Positions 22,140 through 34,284 of a DNA stretch of 64,000 nucleotides are shown piece after piece. The notes beneath the pieces are model-generated. The model saw only the letters and a list, made by a program, of their open reading frames with translations, ran no database searches and had not been told where the DNA came from. Where the stretch lies: contig JAVTVX010000024.1 in assembly GCA_033439265.1 (NCBI GenBank), positions 20,692,501 through 20,756,500 of the forward strand, written 5' to 3'. The position numbers and the translations under genes were made by a program. This DNA is from Dillenia suffruticosa. Taxonomy: Eukaryota; Streptophyta; Magnoliopsida; Dilleniales; Dilleniaceae. The first letter of the stretch is position 1. The number at the start of each line of letters is the position of its first letter.

Positions 22140-23820
22140 TTCTAGTATTACATCTATCTTGACTTCACAGTGCTTGAGGTAGTTACTTGTATGAGAGAAT
22201 CGACCTTATGCTTGGCGACATACTCATCAGTGTTAATAATATTCCTAATAAAATGATATTTTGTGTCTAATTGTTTTATCCTACCAAGATACTTCGGATC
22301 CTTTGTATAGTCTATTGCCGCTTGATTATCGCAGTTGATCCTTATGGGTATCGAGATATTGGCAACTATTCATAGATTTTTTAAGAATCTTTTAAGCTGA
22401 ATAACCTCCTGGACAGCTACTGTTCATGCAACAAACTCAGCCTCCATAGTGAATAATGCTATGCAAGTCTGTTTCTTGCTACTCCAAGATATAGCACCGT
22501 TATTTAACATAAACACATATCCCGATGTGGATTTTCTTTCATCAAGGTCACCACTCCAGTCTCAATCAGTGTAAACTACCAAATGTAGATCATTTCCCTG
22601 ATAGCACAGAGCATAATTAGTGGTATCTTTCAGATATCTCAATATCCTCTTTACCACTCTCTAATGAGCTGGTCTAGGATTTGATTAATATCTGCTTGCC
22701 AATTCAACTGCATAGCAAATGTCAAGATGAGTACATATCATGACATACATTAAGCACCTTATGGCACTGGCATATGGAACTCTTTTCATATATTCAGAAT
22801 CCTATGGAGTTTTATGACACATTTCTTTACTAAGGGTTTCACCTTTTATAATTGGTGTATCAATAGATTTGTAATCCAACATATGAAATCATTCTAAGAT
22901 TTTCAAAATATAAGATTCCTGCGATAAAATAAAAAACTTCTCTAAATGATTTCTTTGTATTTTCATACCAATAATGTAAGTTGCTTCACCCATATATTTC
23001 ATTTCAAAATTTGAAGATAACCACATTTTAATAGTAATAATAATATCTAAATTATTTCCAGCTAATGAGATATCATCCCTATAAAGTGATAATACCACAA
23101 AATTATCTTCTAACTGCTTTATATAAACATAATACTCCTCCTCAATTATCGTAAACCATATGTAACTATGACTCGATGAAATTTTAAATACCATTATCTG
23201 GATGATTGTTTAAGATCATAAATCAACTTTTAAAGTCTGCAAACTTTGCATTTATGGTCTTTAATAATGAAACCTATAGGAGGCTCCATGTAGATTTTCT
23301 CATTCAATTCTCCATTAAGAAAAACAGTTTTAACATCCATTTTGTGCAATTCAAGATCTAAATGGGAAACAATAGTAAGGATAAGGCGTATTAAAGCAAA
23401 CCTTACAACAGGTGAAAAAGTTTCTTCATAGTCTATACCTTCCTCTTGGGTATAGCCTTTAGCAACCAAACATGACTTGAATCTTTCAACAGATCCATCT
23501 GCTTTACATTTGATCTTGAGAACCCATTTGTTTCTAATAGCCTTTCGTCCTAAAGGCAAATCAACCAAGTCCTAGACCTGATATGATTTCATAGACTCCA
23601 TTTCCTCCTTCATTGCCATTATCCATTCTGCCTTATTATTGATGAAATAATTTTCTCATATGTTTTAGGATTATTCTTATCATGTGGAGATATCATAAAA
23701 GCTTCTCCTTCAATCTCAAAACGACGACGGGGAATACTTTTTATGAATACTTCTCCGCAATTGAATTTCTCGTGAAATTCAATCATTTAATGGAATTTCG
23801 CTCCCACTAATTACACTCGC
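22140..23820 (-). mobile_element. Ty1/copia reverse transcriptase-RNase H relic (fossil)
   Basis: Minus-strand peptides give the start of the copia RT (AIRNKWVLKIKCKADGSVER, then LVAKGYTQEEGIDYEETFSPV and MDVKTVFLNGELNEKIYMEP). The middle RT and the RNase H region follow down to about 22140 ([10 protein letters not shown]-type and DNQAAIDYTKD-type motifs). Gag, protease, integrase and LTRs are not attached, so only the 3' half of pol is present. It is broken in several places and looks old. It abuts the gag of the Tat-like element at 23825. Confidence 0.85.
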
Positions 23821-23829
23821 TTAAATGAC

Positions 23830-24042
23830 ATGCCCAACCAGATCCTGATGCAGATCAGGAACAAGTTTTACATTAGATGGCCTTCACGTCTTGCGGAGAA
23901 TGATTCAAAGAAAGACAAAATTCGGTATTGTCACTTCTACAGAGACTATAGCCACCTGATGGATGAATGGAGAAAACTAATGGATGAGCTCGAGGTCATG
24001 GCTCGAGATGATAGACTCCAAAGGTTTATTAGTATGGAATGA
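23830..24042 (+). pseudogene. Tat-like gag fragment
   Basis: The peptide contains KIRYCHFYRDYSHLMDEWRK followed by LMDELE, matching the gypsy gag pattern YCRFHRDHGHxTEEC..LK.EIE. Element 2 has the same region on the minus strand (RYCYFQGDYGYLMDKYRKLKDELE). Confidence 0.7.
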
Positions 24043-24543
24043 GATAACAACCCCCTCGGAGTCCATGCTCAATAGCATGCGCAAACGAACCAAACGAACC
24101 GCCACTCTCGGGAGCCGCTCGCAACCAAACCAATGGGGTAATCCTTCAAATATAGGGTGGATACCCATTTTCAACATCTACCTCTTTTAGTGAAGTTCTT
24201 CATATTCAGAACTCAGCAACCCAGATGAATACCTAGTGGGGCCATGGGAATGGGTGGTCGCACCAATCATCCAAATGACTGAGGCATCTACCCTTAAAGA
24301 AGTTCTCACTCACATGTCGAGAAAGGGTAGAGGAAGAAGAGACCAATGATAGATTTTGATGATGACAACCTGGTAGAGGTTAATCCAAGCTGCTCTGATC
24401 CATTAGTTATCACCATCAAAATAGGTAATTACACAATGAAGAGAATCTTTGTCAATCAGGGAATAGGCTACGATCTCTTTTACTAGGACACTTTCCAACA
24501 AATAGGCCTTGGTTAGACATATCTTCAACCTCGGGCAGGACCT

Positions 24544-24780
24544 TTGAAAGGGCTCTTGAGTGAATGGATATATCTTGAAGGTGCCATCTCCTTTTCGATG
24601 ACTTTAGGAATGCCACCTAATCATGCAACTATTAGAACAACATTCAATGTGGTCAAACTACCATTTGCTTACAACGCCATCCTGGGTCAACCTAGCCTGA
24701 ATGCTTTAGAAGTGCTACCAAGTACCAGGCATATGAGGATCAAATTCAGGACACCTCTCAGGATCAAAATGTTCCCCTAA
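24544..24780 (+). pseudogene. Tat-like protease-region fragment
   Basis: The peptide has GLLSEWIYLEGAISFSMTLG and PFAYNAILGQPSLNALEVL, the YNAILGRP.LN pattern of the gypsy retropepsin region. Element 2 carries the same piece at 33600-33908 (minus). Confidence 0.8.
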
Positions 24781-24992
24781 GACCTAGGGTTACCGAATAC
24801 TCCAGTCTAGTAATCTTTAATCAATGCATATTATCGCTTTGTTTGTAACTCTATGTCATTGATTAGGTACATTAATTCAAGGTTTTTGCAATTATTCTTG
24901 TAATAGCATCTCCATTTTATATGCTCCATCATCTTTTCGTAATATCTTGACCATAACAATCACATATAGTCAAGAATAGTTGTAGGTATCAA

Positions 24993-25350
24993 ATGCCTCC
25001 AAACGCGTCATCAATATGGGATGTAACTCCTAATCGAGTAGACGTGACCCATTCTTTCGGTGTAATGCTACCAATTTCTCTCTCTCTTGCCATAATGGTA
25101 ATGAGTTCTCTCGACGCAATGCCAAAAATGAGTCCTCTTGGCACAATGCCACCAATTTCTCTCTCTTGGTGCAACGCCAATGCGTTCCCTCGGTGCAACG
25201 CCCCTAAACTCTCTTAGCACTATGCTAACGAGCTCTCTTGGCATGATGTCGCAACACTCTCTCGGCATGATGTCGCAACACTCTCTCAACGTAATGCCTC
25301 CAAATGTGTCATCAACATGGGATGCAACTCCCGACAGGGTGGACGTGGTC
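24993..25350. repeat. Minisatellite with flanking direct repeat in Tat element 1
   Basis: A roughly 57-bp sequence beginning ATGCCTCCAAACGCGTC at 24993 recurs at 25294 (ATGCCTCCAAATGTGTC). Between them lie about ten degenerate units of about 20-30 bp, of the type TCTCTCTTGGCATGATGTCG or TTCTCTCTCTTGGTGCAACG. Two adjacent units (near 25225-25280) are almost identical, a sign of recent slippage. Confidence 0.8.
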
Positions 25351-25899
25351 TTTCTCTCGATTTAGCACCTTGTTAATGTTTCACACCCTCGCTCTCTCAA
25401 CTCCATTCTTCATAAGGGTTCTGACTCTCTCTTTACCAAGTATTTAGTAGGTTCCTCAGCAAGACAGTGCTAATGAAGATCCCATTATTGAACTAAGTGT
25501 AGTTCCTACTTTAACAATTTGGACATCTTAAGGGGGTTCTAACACTCTCAACCACAACGAAATTGGAAATAACTATGGGTCTACATCCTTATACTCCAAT
25601 GCACAACAAATGAAACGACATAAGTACAGTCCAAATGAAAGTATATTAGAAAAATTTGTTCATTCATTCAAACATGAAATGTGCAGCAGAACAAACGAAA
25701 CCATGCCAATCGAGGAGAGACACATGAAGATAAAACAAAGGAGAAGGAAAAAACAAAGCTTGGAGACTACAATGAGGGGGAGGAGGAGGCATAGTGCTTG
25801 TTGCAAAAATTCAAAATTGGCTTGAAGCATTGTAATACTAGTACCCTCGTTGACTACCTTTCAAGAAGCATTATCGGACAAGTATCGATGAGGTTTGAA
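25351..25899. other. Unassigned interior of Tat element 1
   Basis: No motif recognised. By position this is non-coding sequence between the minisatellite and the antisense ORF. Confidence 0.4.
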
Positions 25900-27990
25900 C
25901 CCGGTGTTTCAGGGTCAACACCATCAACATCTACAGTCATAACCTCTACTAACCCTACCTAGCGGATGACCTCCTCTGGACATTGCAGCCTTTTAGATAT
26001 CTTATGCTGGGTACGTTTGTGGCTGTTAATCACCTTCGTGATAGTTTCCCCGAGCTCAATGATCTTCTACTCTACGGCAAAAAGCAACTACTCTCTCACT
26101 TAGACTAGTTCTCAGCAACCTGTAGCCTCACTTCACATACCTTTGTTACTGCCTATATTCTTTTGCACTTTGTCGAGGCTCCTCACACTACTGGAGCCCC
26201 AACCCTAGGTTAGCCTTTAAGTACTCAGCCTCTTTGTTTCTATTATTTAAAGTAGCCCTGGCTGCTCTCTCCTGTTCCATTTCCTTCTCCCTTTGTGCCA
26301 AAATGTCGTGCAATGGGAAAATCTCTTCACCCTTCTAGCCTACGCGATGTTCTAGATATCTGATCAATTGTTCTCTCTTTAGCTTTTGGAACTCAGTTAA
26401 AATAATAGCTTGTACAAAACATGTTAGTTAGATAAAATAGAAAACATAAATAAAATGTCTCAAAAGGAAGATTCGAACCCCGAGTCCAAAGGACATGATT
26501 TATTACCCTACTCCATCGATAAGCCATTCAATTCCAACTCAGTACAATGGTTGTCCATCTACTCGGCCACCCTCATTGCCTCCATAATATCCAAGTAGCA
26601 GTAATGATGGTTGCTGGTACTGACGACTACGGTACCTCTCTCCTGAACTTATTTCCTACCACGTAGGACCTAACAAAAATAGAAGGGAGATGAGTAGTTT
26701 TTTCTGGTACCTTCTTTTTGCCCTTCGCATATACAAGGCGGCTTCAACCTCCTAAGCCATGTCCTTGGGAGGTACATCCTTAATTCCATCAAGAGTACCC
26801 TTCTTAGTGTCCATTCCTACTTCCTCTTCAACCTCCATATTCTCTCCTATTAAGTCCTCCTCACTAGTTTCTTCTTCCCCAATCTCCTTAAGGGCTAGTA
26901 CCGGATATGATGGAGAGGTCACCTCCGAATCAAGCCTTTTGGCTTCTGCCTGTTTGGTCATCTCTTGAAGGGAAGCCTCAGCCACACTTGGTGAACCATG
27001 TCCCTCAGTTTCACCAGCTTACTCGCTTGACTTGGCAGCATCATAACTTTCCTCTTTTTCTTCCCCATTGTCAAAATGGGGAGGGCATCACCCAACGAGG
27101 CACTCTGCACCGATGTGCTCCCCGCCTTTTCTGCATTCCTCTTCGCTTTTGGTATCATACGCCTATTAGTGGTTACCTCAACAAGGTCCTCTCCTTCAGC
27201 ATAAGGAAGAACATCCACAAGCATCATACCTTCTTTCTTCATCAAAAGAGGCCTCTCTATCTTCCTCTTCTTTCCCAACAGTAGGTTGGCCAAAGATAAC
27301 ATTTGTTCACCTAAAAGACTGAACACACAAATCTAAAGTGATGAGAAGGTCTCGGGGACTTCAACCTAAGGAAAGGCTCCTCCTTAGCATTGGGCGACAC
27401 TGGCGTCCCTTCCATTTTCACAAATTCTATAAAAAAAGAACTTTGACATCCAATTCTTATCAATGGTCTACTTACAGAGATATTTCCATCCTGACTCCGT
27501 CCTGATTTGGAAACAAAAGCAACCCTTCATAGAAGTTCCAACATGGTACCTCCTCAATGAAAAAATTGAAGACAACACTTCAAAATTGAACTTTAGGCAA
27601 CAAAAACTCAACAGATTTGCTATTACCACAACCAAACGCCAAACACTGGAAATTGGCATAGTTGGAAAAATATTCTAATGTATCAAAACCCAGGAGAAAG
27701 GGCCTGTATATGGCAACAAAAGGCCATACCTCATGTACCGCTTATACATTAGCACACTTCCTTCTGGTGGCCTATTTGCCCTTCCATCCCCCTTCAACAT
27801 CAAAAAATTGTAATCGTCCCCCAAATCCATATCACTAACTATCTCCGTAAGTCATCCCGTGATATCACACTCTTAATGTCATTAATACCACGGTGAACAT
27901 GAGACTTAGAATCTTTCACCATGCTAATTTTCTTACAAACCCCTATTAAAAATCTCACAACCATAATTTGTATAACTTTCTCAATCAATG
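25900..27990 (-). pseudogene. Antisense ORF region of Tat element 1
   Basis: Coding potential lies on the strand opposite to gag. Pieces include a basic stretch (LLGKKRKIERPLLMKKEGMM, near 27250), an acidic stretch (EEETSEEDLIGE, near 26850), and a coiled-coil-like part near 26300 rich in Lys, Glu and Arg. The N-terminal part (towards 27990) recalls, from memory, the family annotated as putative gypsy-type transposon protein (Transposase_28). Element 2 has a matching region at 30618-32700. Broken; function unknown. Confidence 0.55.
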
Positions 27991-29058
27991 AAAGTAAACT
28001 AACAAAAGTATAACCACTACAACAATTATAACCAATACTAGCTTTCCAAAATAAATCATGTCGAGGAAGATTCACAAACATCGATGCGGCATGTACCGCA
28101 TTACGCTTTACTTTCACTCCTTTTCCACTTACCTGAAACCTTTCTCTCTTTATGTTCTTTCAAACTTCTCAACTTCTATTACTTTAGCTTTACTCCTAAT
28201 GCCACTTCTTCAAACTAGTATTAGGAGTATGGGACAAATGATGGTATATGGCCCAATGGCCCTTTTCCACAAAACCCATGAATTACCGAGCCCAATAGGC
28301 CATAAAGCCCATAAACAATTGAATGTGCTCTGCACCTATCGGTTGAGTGCTCTTTCGATCATGCATTTTAACTTATGTACTTCAACCCTCCTACTCTTAC
28401 TCTCTCAAGAGGCTAGCTACACTTTGACCTCTCAGTCAACCAAACTCTTGGCCTCCGAACCCCTTGGTTGTCCCTACTCTTTGTTAGATACCCTCTGCCA
28501 ATATAGAAGTACTTCCAATTATGTGATAAGTCCGACACACGATCAATCAATAAGGAAGGAAATCTCTTATAAGTTTGAATTTTCCTTAATTTGATTTGAA
28601 CCTTCCTTAGTCTCAAGGAAACCTTTGTCAACAGGTAAACAAATATTTGCATACACTCCCAACATGGTAGTGAATCTACATGGCAACTTAAGTTTACCGT
28701 AATCAACAGGATCATAAATCCCTAAAAATTTTTATTATAGTTTGGGAGATTCAGTAACCTTATAAGGAAGGAGGGAAGGAGGGTTTCTATATCCCTAAAT
28801 ACATACAGGACTTGTCATACATGCATAGTATATATATTCATCACAGACAACCAGCCATGTATGTTCATTAACTCTATACTTATTACACAGAAATAACACA
28901 GGGTTATTTTATGGTTTTTCTCAGTCTGTTTCTCATTCTTTTATCACCACTCTTTTTGTAAGTCATATCATTCACGAAGGCCTAGAAGACTCCTCAACAT
29001 CGGTTCCTCACTTGGGTCAGTAGAGGAGTTATACGTGGATCAAAACCTACCTCCAACA
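27990..29058 (+). repeat. LTR of Tat element 1
   Basis: Homologous in inverted orientation to the LTR at 29794-30539. Shared pieces are AAATAAATCATGTCGAGGA (28050) versus its counterpart near 30480, and GTATTAGGAGTATGGGACAA (28220) versus the equivalent near 30385. The end is near CCTCCAACA at 29058. The start is approximate. It is longer than the element 2 LTR, so it may contain extra sequence. Confidence 0.55.
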
Positions 29059-29793
29059 TTTACCTTTAGGTCTTTCATTCAAAAAATAATAACTGCAAAA
29101 TATTCAACTTGTCTTTCATTGGCTAATGAAATTTGACATGATATCATACAAAATCATATCACTAGGATCAATTTTATCTATGGGGATAATATCTAGCATA
29201 ATCAATATAGATGTCGTATCACATATATATGTTCAAACTAACCAATGATACATACCCATAAAACTTTAAACTTTGGACTCACCATTTCACTCAAAGCACA
29301 TCAAAATTCATTGCCTTAGGTTTGCTTGTTCATCCACTTATACTTATTAAGAGAAATTACATGAACCACATATAGTTGTAAAGTAATGTTTTTTATTTTT
29401 ATAATACATTCAAGAAAAACACTCTTTAAATTTTATTTAGTGCAAATCAATGATATTAGCTACTACAAAGTCAAGATCCTTTCTTATAACAAAAACAAGT
29501 CATCTTCAATTAGTAGGAGACTCTCGAGCCATAGTTTATATATGATAATCTCTAGTTTCATCAATTAACTATAAATGGTCTACTTTAGATTGATGCGTCA
29601 ATGATTTATACTTTCTATATGCACTATTAATTTGTTCATTAAACTAATAGGCTTTCAATATCTATAAATATTGTGAATTTGACTTATATACTTGAACAAC
29701 TAAAAAATAAACATTATCCAATTAAAAATAAATTAATATATTTTTTGTGTAATAAGATATTAATAAAATTCCTTAAAAAATAGGAATTAATTC
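29059..29793. other. Spacer between the two Tat-like elements
   Basis: AT-rich DNA with no recognised feature. It separates the 3' ends of the two convergent elements. Confidence 0.5.
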
Positions 29794-30539
29794 TGTTGGA
29801 GATGGGTTTCACTCCACAGATAGTAGCTTCACTGACCTGAATGAGATATGTGGTTGTTGAGCCTTGTGGATGATGAAACCTGCAATATACCACCAGAGGG
29901 TCTTTTAACGGGAAAGACTCTAATACTTAAGTCAGAAAGTGGTTTTGAGAATGAAAACTGACTGAAAGGGAGAGTAAAAACTTTATGTTGTCGTTCGTGT
30001 TCAAAGTGTTGAGTTCAAAGAACATACCTGGCCGACAACATTCATGATGTATATATAGATTGCCTACACGATAAGTTTTGTATGCCACTGGGGTGCATGA
30101 ACATTAGTTTCCTTAATGAAAATGTCCTTAATTGATCAAATAACAATATCGAGCACCGAGAAGGTGATAAAGCCTGTCAGCCGACTAATTGAGAAAGAAC
30201 ATGTCGATAGGTACCGAGAGAAGAGGTTGTGTCCACTCAACTGGGAGATTCATCCCATATAGTAGCTCCGTATAAGAATATGTCGATAGGCTTTGTATTG
30301 CCAAAGATCATGCCAATCTATTGGACTTTGGTTTACCTTATGATAATGGGCCTTTAAGCCATACTCCATTACTTGCCCCCCACTCCTGGTGTTATTCTGT
30401 AGGAAGAGATTTAGGAGTAGCTTTAAGCGGTGCATTAAATGCCATACGTACTGCTTCGGTTTTCACGAATCATCTCCAACATGCTTTATATAATGTGTTG
30501 TTTGATTTGCTCTTGCCATATTGTGCTTACCTTTCTACA
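29794..30539 (-). repeat. 3' LTR of Tat element 2 (746 bp)
   Basis: It runs from TGTTGGAGATGGG to CTTTCTACA on the plus strand, so TG...CA on both strands. A purine-rich tract (AAAGAAAAAAC on the minus strand) adjoins the inner end. Confidence 0.65.
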
Positions 30540-30550
30540 GTTTTTTCTTT
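30540..30550 (-). other. Polypurine tract of Tat element 2
   Basis: AAAGAAAAAAC on the minus strand directly precedes the TG of the 3' LTR, as expected for second-strand priming. Confidence 0.55.
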
Positions 30551-30617
30551 AACGTAGTGAGACAGAGTAGGAGTTAGATCTTGAAAATTTTGTAAAGAAC
30601 ACCATAATAGATCGGAA

Positions 30618-32700
30618 ATGGCCAAGGGTACGTCGTCATGTGTTTATTGGATTATTAATGATGTTATGAACGCTATGACAGAGGATGAATTGCATGGAGT
30701 TCAAAATGATAAGTTGCAAGGGGAGGACTACATAGTCCTATCGGCCACCGATAAAGATAGGGCTAACAAGGCATTGGAGGGTTTCATTCGATCCACAATC
30801 AGTATGTCAAATACGACTTGAAGGTACCGTATACAAGCCCTATTGCCGGAGTCTTGTCTTGTTAGAACATCTTTTTGATGGTGTTGATTCCTAGCGCATA
30901 GCGTTTGGTGGTAGCTATGATGTTGTTGATGAGTTTCTATCATCTTTACTTTCACTTTGAGATTCTGGCATTTGTGTTCTGACTCAAGAGGTGTGGTCAT
31001 GGGGGTTCTAAAAAAGGGTGGTTTTACCTACAAATCAGAATAGAATCTAATTGAAATTCTTTCACAAGGAGACTATCGACAAGAGTTGGATGTATAAGTA
31101 TTTCTTTGTAGAGTTCTTGAATAGGGATCTAATGCCCTCACATTATTGGAGACTGATAAGGAACCATTTGTTGGGTTAAGGACTCCACAGACTTCTCATC
31201 ATTCGCGATTCATGGTTTTTACAATGCCAAGAAGAGGCATATTTGAGTTGAGTCCCTTTTAGATGATGAGATGTTATCATTAACCAGTTTATTGTTAGGG
31301 AAGAAGAGAAAGATCGAGAGGCCCCTCATAATGGAGAAGAAAAATAAGAAGCTTGCGGATGTTATTGCTTTCCTAGAGGTAAAAGATCTTGAAGAGATAA
31401 CTACCAACAAGTAAACGAGGTCTAGGTTAAAGAGGGAGGTGACAGAAGTGAAGAGTGCATTTGACTTGGGTGCTGATACTATTCTCATTTCATATCTAAT
31501 GTAAAAGAGAAGAAAGGTTCAACTATCAAACTCTTCTGGTGAGGACATAAGAAAGGATAGGGAATAAGTCTCCTCGGGTGCATCGAGGGTCATAAAGGTT
31601 TACGAGCGTGAGACTGAGGAACATCTACTTCGTCCTTCCGTATTGTCTCTTACAAATGGCACTGAGGGAGACATTGAAGCTCTAGTAGAAGGTTGAGAGG
31701 GTACCAAGGTGGAGGGTGCAAGGATCAAAGAGAGAGAAGGAGATGCCAAGAGCATTGAGTTAATGGTGAGAAGAGAAGGAGAAAAGGAGGCCAAGGGGCA
31801 TGCCCTCGGGATGCCCTTAAAGACCTTGAATATAATTGTCTCGGCTTGATGAGGGAGCTTGATGTGGGGCCATCTTTGGCCGTTCCTTTAACACTAAGGA
31901 AAGACAAGCAAAGAGTACCCAGGGGATTGCCCTTCCTCCTCCCATTTCTGTTCGATCTTATAACAGACGGAAAGGACAAAAGGAACAAGGTACCCTATCG
32001 ATTAGCATGGGTGACAGCTGCTACAAACTATATTGACAACAACGAGGCTAGGCAAATAGCAAACTAGGTAGATTTTTATCATTTTGACCTGGAGTTAAAC
32101 GAGTTGTCTTTCGAGTAGAGCGATGAGGCCCTCATGATTTTTGAACTCACGATAAGATTTTATCATAAAGTAATACGTCTATATTTTATTTTCCATAACT
32201 TACCCCCAGTTGTTTTATGAAAACAATCATCCTAGCAAAGTTTCAAAAGTCAAGAAGAGAACAGATGATCAATCATCTTAAGTACCGAGCAAAGCAGATG
32301 GGTGAGGAGGTCTCTCAGTTGCAAGATGCTCTTTTACAAAGGAAGAAGGAGATAGAGGAGGATTAGGCATCTATGGCTACTTTAAACGTCAAAAATGATG
32401 AAATGGAAGTGTAAAGACTAACATGAACATGGCGCTTCAACAGTATGAAGTGGTTTCTAAAAGATGCAAAGAGCTAGAGGCAAAGGCTAGAGTGTGCGAA
32501 ACGTGGATACAGGGTACAAAGAGATTGGTCGAAGCACGAAAGCAATCTCTTCGGACTATTGAGCAAAAAATAATCGAGCTGGGAGGAACTGTTAAAAAGA
32601 CTATTTACCATTTTAAGCATCCTAGCGTCAGTTGTCTGAAAAACTACAGTGTGCTATAGAGATCATCCATCGAGCAGGATTGATGGATGCTATATCTTTG
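30618..32700 (+). pseudogene. Antisense ORF region of Tat element 2
   Basis: Open pieces on the strand opposite to gag begin with MAKGTSSCVYWIINDVMNAM (30618) and continue with a basic stretch similar to element 1 (LGKKRKIERP, near 31290). A long heptad-like Lys/Glu/Gln-rich segment follows (KRCKELEAKARVCETWIQGT, then RLVEARKQSLRTIEQKI, near 32455-32570). The order of parts matches element 1. Coiled coil is likely; function unknown. Broken. Confidence 0.55.
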
Positions 32701-33087
32701 GATGGCGAGAATGCCAATTCTAAAACATCAAATTCAGGCCTTGCACTAGTTTGTGAGGGTGATGCTTCTCTAGAAGTAACGGACAAAAATATTGTCAAGT
32801 TCTTCCATCTCCTACTCCTCCTTGATTACGATCTCTATTTTCTTTTTGTTTGTGTGCTAGATTTTTCCTTGTTGACTAGAGGAACATATTTGTTTCCTTC
32901 ATATTTGTATGCCTTGGTGCTTAGATAAATCAATGAAAATTTGTAGAATTTTCATCGGTAGACGTTATTGCATGTTAAGAGGGACTGAGAAATCTATGAT
33001 GAGGTTTATCCTCAAACGTTGATCATGAATATTTGCTTATGTGTCGAGCATTGTATCAGTAGCACATTTCGTTGTGTATGGCCAAGA
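32701..33087. other. Unassigned interior of Tat element 2
   Basis: Contains a hydrophobic open stretch near 32800-32925 that may be the end of the antisense ORF region. No family match. Confidence 0.35.
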
Positions 33088-33430
33088 TAGTGGGCCATGT
33101 CTATCTACCAGAGAGATACATCCCTTATTGTCGACTTGATTGTTCCATTGATAGAGAAGAGTCATGCCTACCCATCAGGGAGATACATCCTTTATTGATA
33201 ACACGTTCATTTGGTAAAAAAAATGGGTTATGCCTACCTGTCAAGGAGATACATCCTTATTGACAACACATTCATTCGGTCAATGGACAAGGGTCGTGCC
33301 TACTCGGCGGGGAGATACATCCCTTATTGATGACTTGTTCGTTTGGTCGAAAGAGTGGAACGTGTCTACTTGTTAGGGAGATACATCCCTTATTGATGAC
33401 ACATTCATTCGGTCAAAAGAGTGGGGCTTG
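33088..33430. repeat. 66-67-bp minisatellite in Tat element 2 (5 units)
   Basis: GAGATACATCC recurs at 33113, 33180, 33246, 33312 and 33378, a period of 66-67 bases. Each unit reads roughly GTGCCTACC-GTCAGG-GAGATACATCCCTTATTGA-GACACATTCATTCGGTCAA. It sits between protease and the antisense ORF, the same place as the unrelated minisatellite of element 1. Confidence 0.9.
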
Positions 33431-33599
33431 GTTACGTGCACTCAATGTGATTGACTTATTGCAGAAGGATAATTAAACAAAGTGTCATAAAAGGGATAAC
33501 CATAACACAACTAATAAAACAAATGATAAGACAAAGTATCATAAAATATCTGGTGGGTGACCCAGGGTTGCAGACATAGTGCAAAGAAGTTTGAGATTA

Positions 33600-33908
33600 C
33601 TAAGGAAAGAATGCCGAGAATTTTGGATTACAACATAGCATCCCAATGTCAATCGAAGTCCTGAATTTGACCTTAATATAGTTTGTGCTCAGTAGTGCCT
33701 CCAAGATGTTCAAGCCAAACCAGCCCAGGATGACATTATAGAGTGAATGCAACTTGACCAAGCTGAACATAGTTGTGGCCGTTACATGATTAGGTGGCAT
33801 CCCAAGGGTAACTGGGAGTGAGATAGTACCTTCGAGATATACCAATTCTCCTAGGAGTCCCTCAATATGCTCAATGTGAGGTTGGGGGAGTACTTGATTG
33901 AAGCCCAT
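33600..33908 (-). pseudogene. Protease-region fragment of Tat element 2
   Basis: The peptide LLGELVYLEGTISLPVTLG, with YNVILGWFGLN further on, is close to the element 1 fragment at 24544-24780. Confidence 0.75.
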
Positions 33909-34284
33909 CTGTTGAAAATCATTCTAGTAGAGGAGGTTACAGCTAGCTCCCTGGTCGATGAAATTATTCTTACCTCATATTGCCTAATTTTAGCTGTGAT
34001 GACGAGAGGGTCGTGTCAGTCTAGATCAACTTCTATTAGATTATCATCATTGAAACCGATCATTGATCTTTTTCTCTTGGATTGCTTTTCAACATGGGTA
34101 GCAAGAACTTTTTTAGAGGTGGAATCAGATGTCTCGGTCTCCTAAAAGATTGGGGCTACCATTTACTCTGTCCTATTCCACTGTGTACGCGTTTGACTAA
34201 TCTAGTACTGGATCATGAGGATATAAGTTAGAAAGGAAGGCATAGAGGGAGGATATCCATTCTATACCTGAAGAATCACCTTAT

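Larger units (their letters stand above)
23825..29058 (+). mobile_element. Tat-like Ty3/gypsy element 1 (fossil, incomplete)
   Basis: Parts in order on the plus strand: a gag remnant (23830-24042), an aspartic-protease region (24544-24780), a minisatellite (24993-25350), a region coding on the opposite strand (about 25900-27990) and one LTR (about 27990-29058) that ends in CCTCCAACA. The same parts in the same order make up element 2 at 29794-36010, in reverse orientation. An antisense ORF downstream of the sense genes is a known trait of several Tat lineages (Grande, Retand). No polymerase parts and no 5' LTR were seen. Broken, with many interruptions; old. Confidence 0.7.

Noticed and set aside
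31219-31988. Minus-strand open frames opposite the Tat antisense ORF
   Set aside because: Ser/Leu-rich shadows of the Lys/Glu-rich plus-strand region, which is the one shared with element 1.
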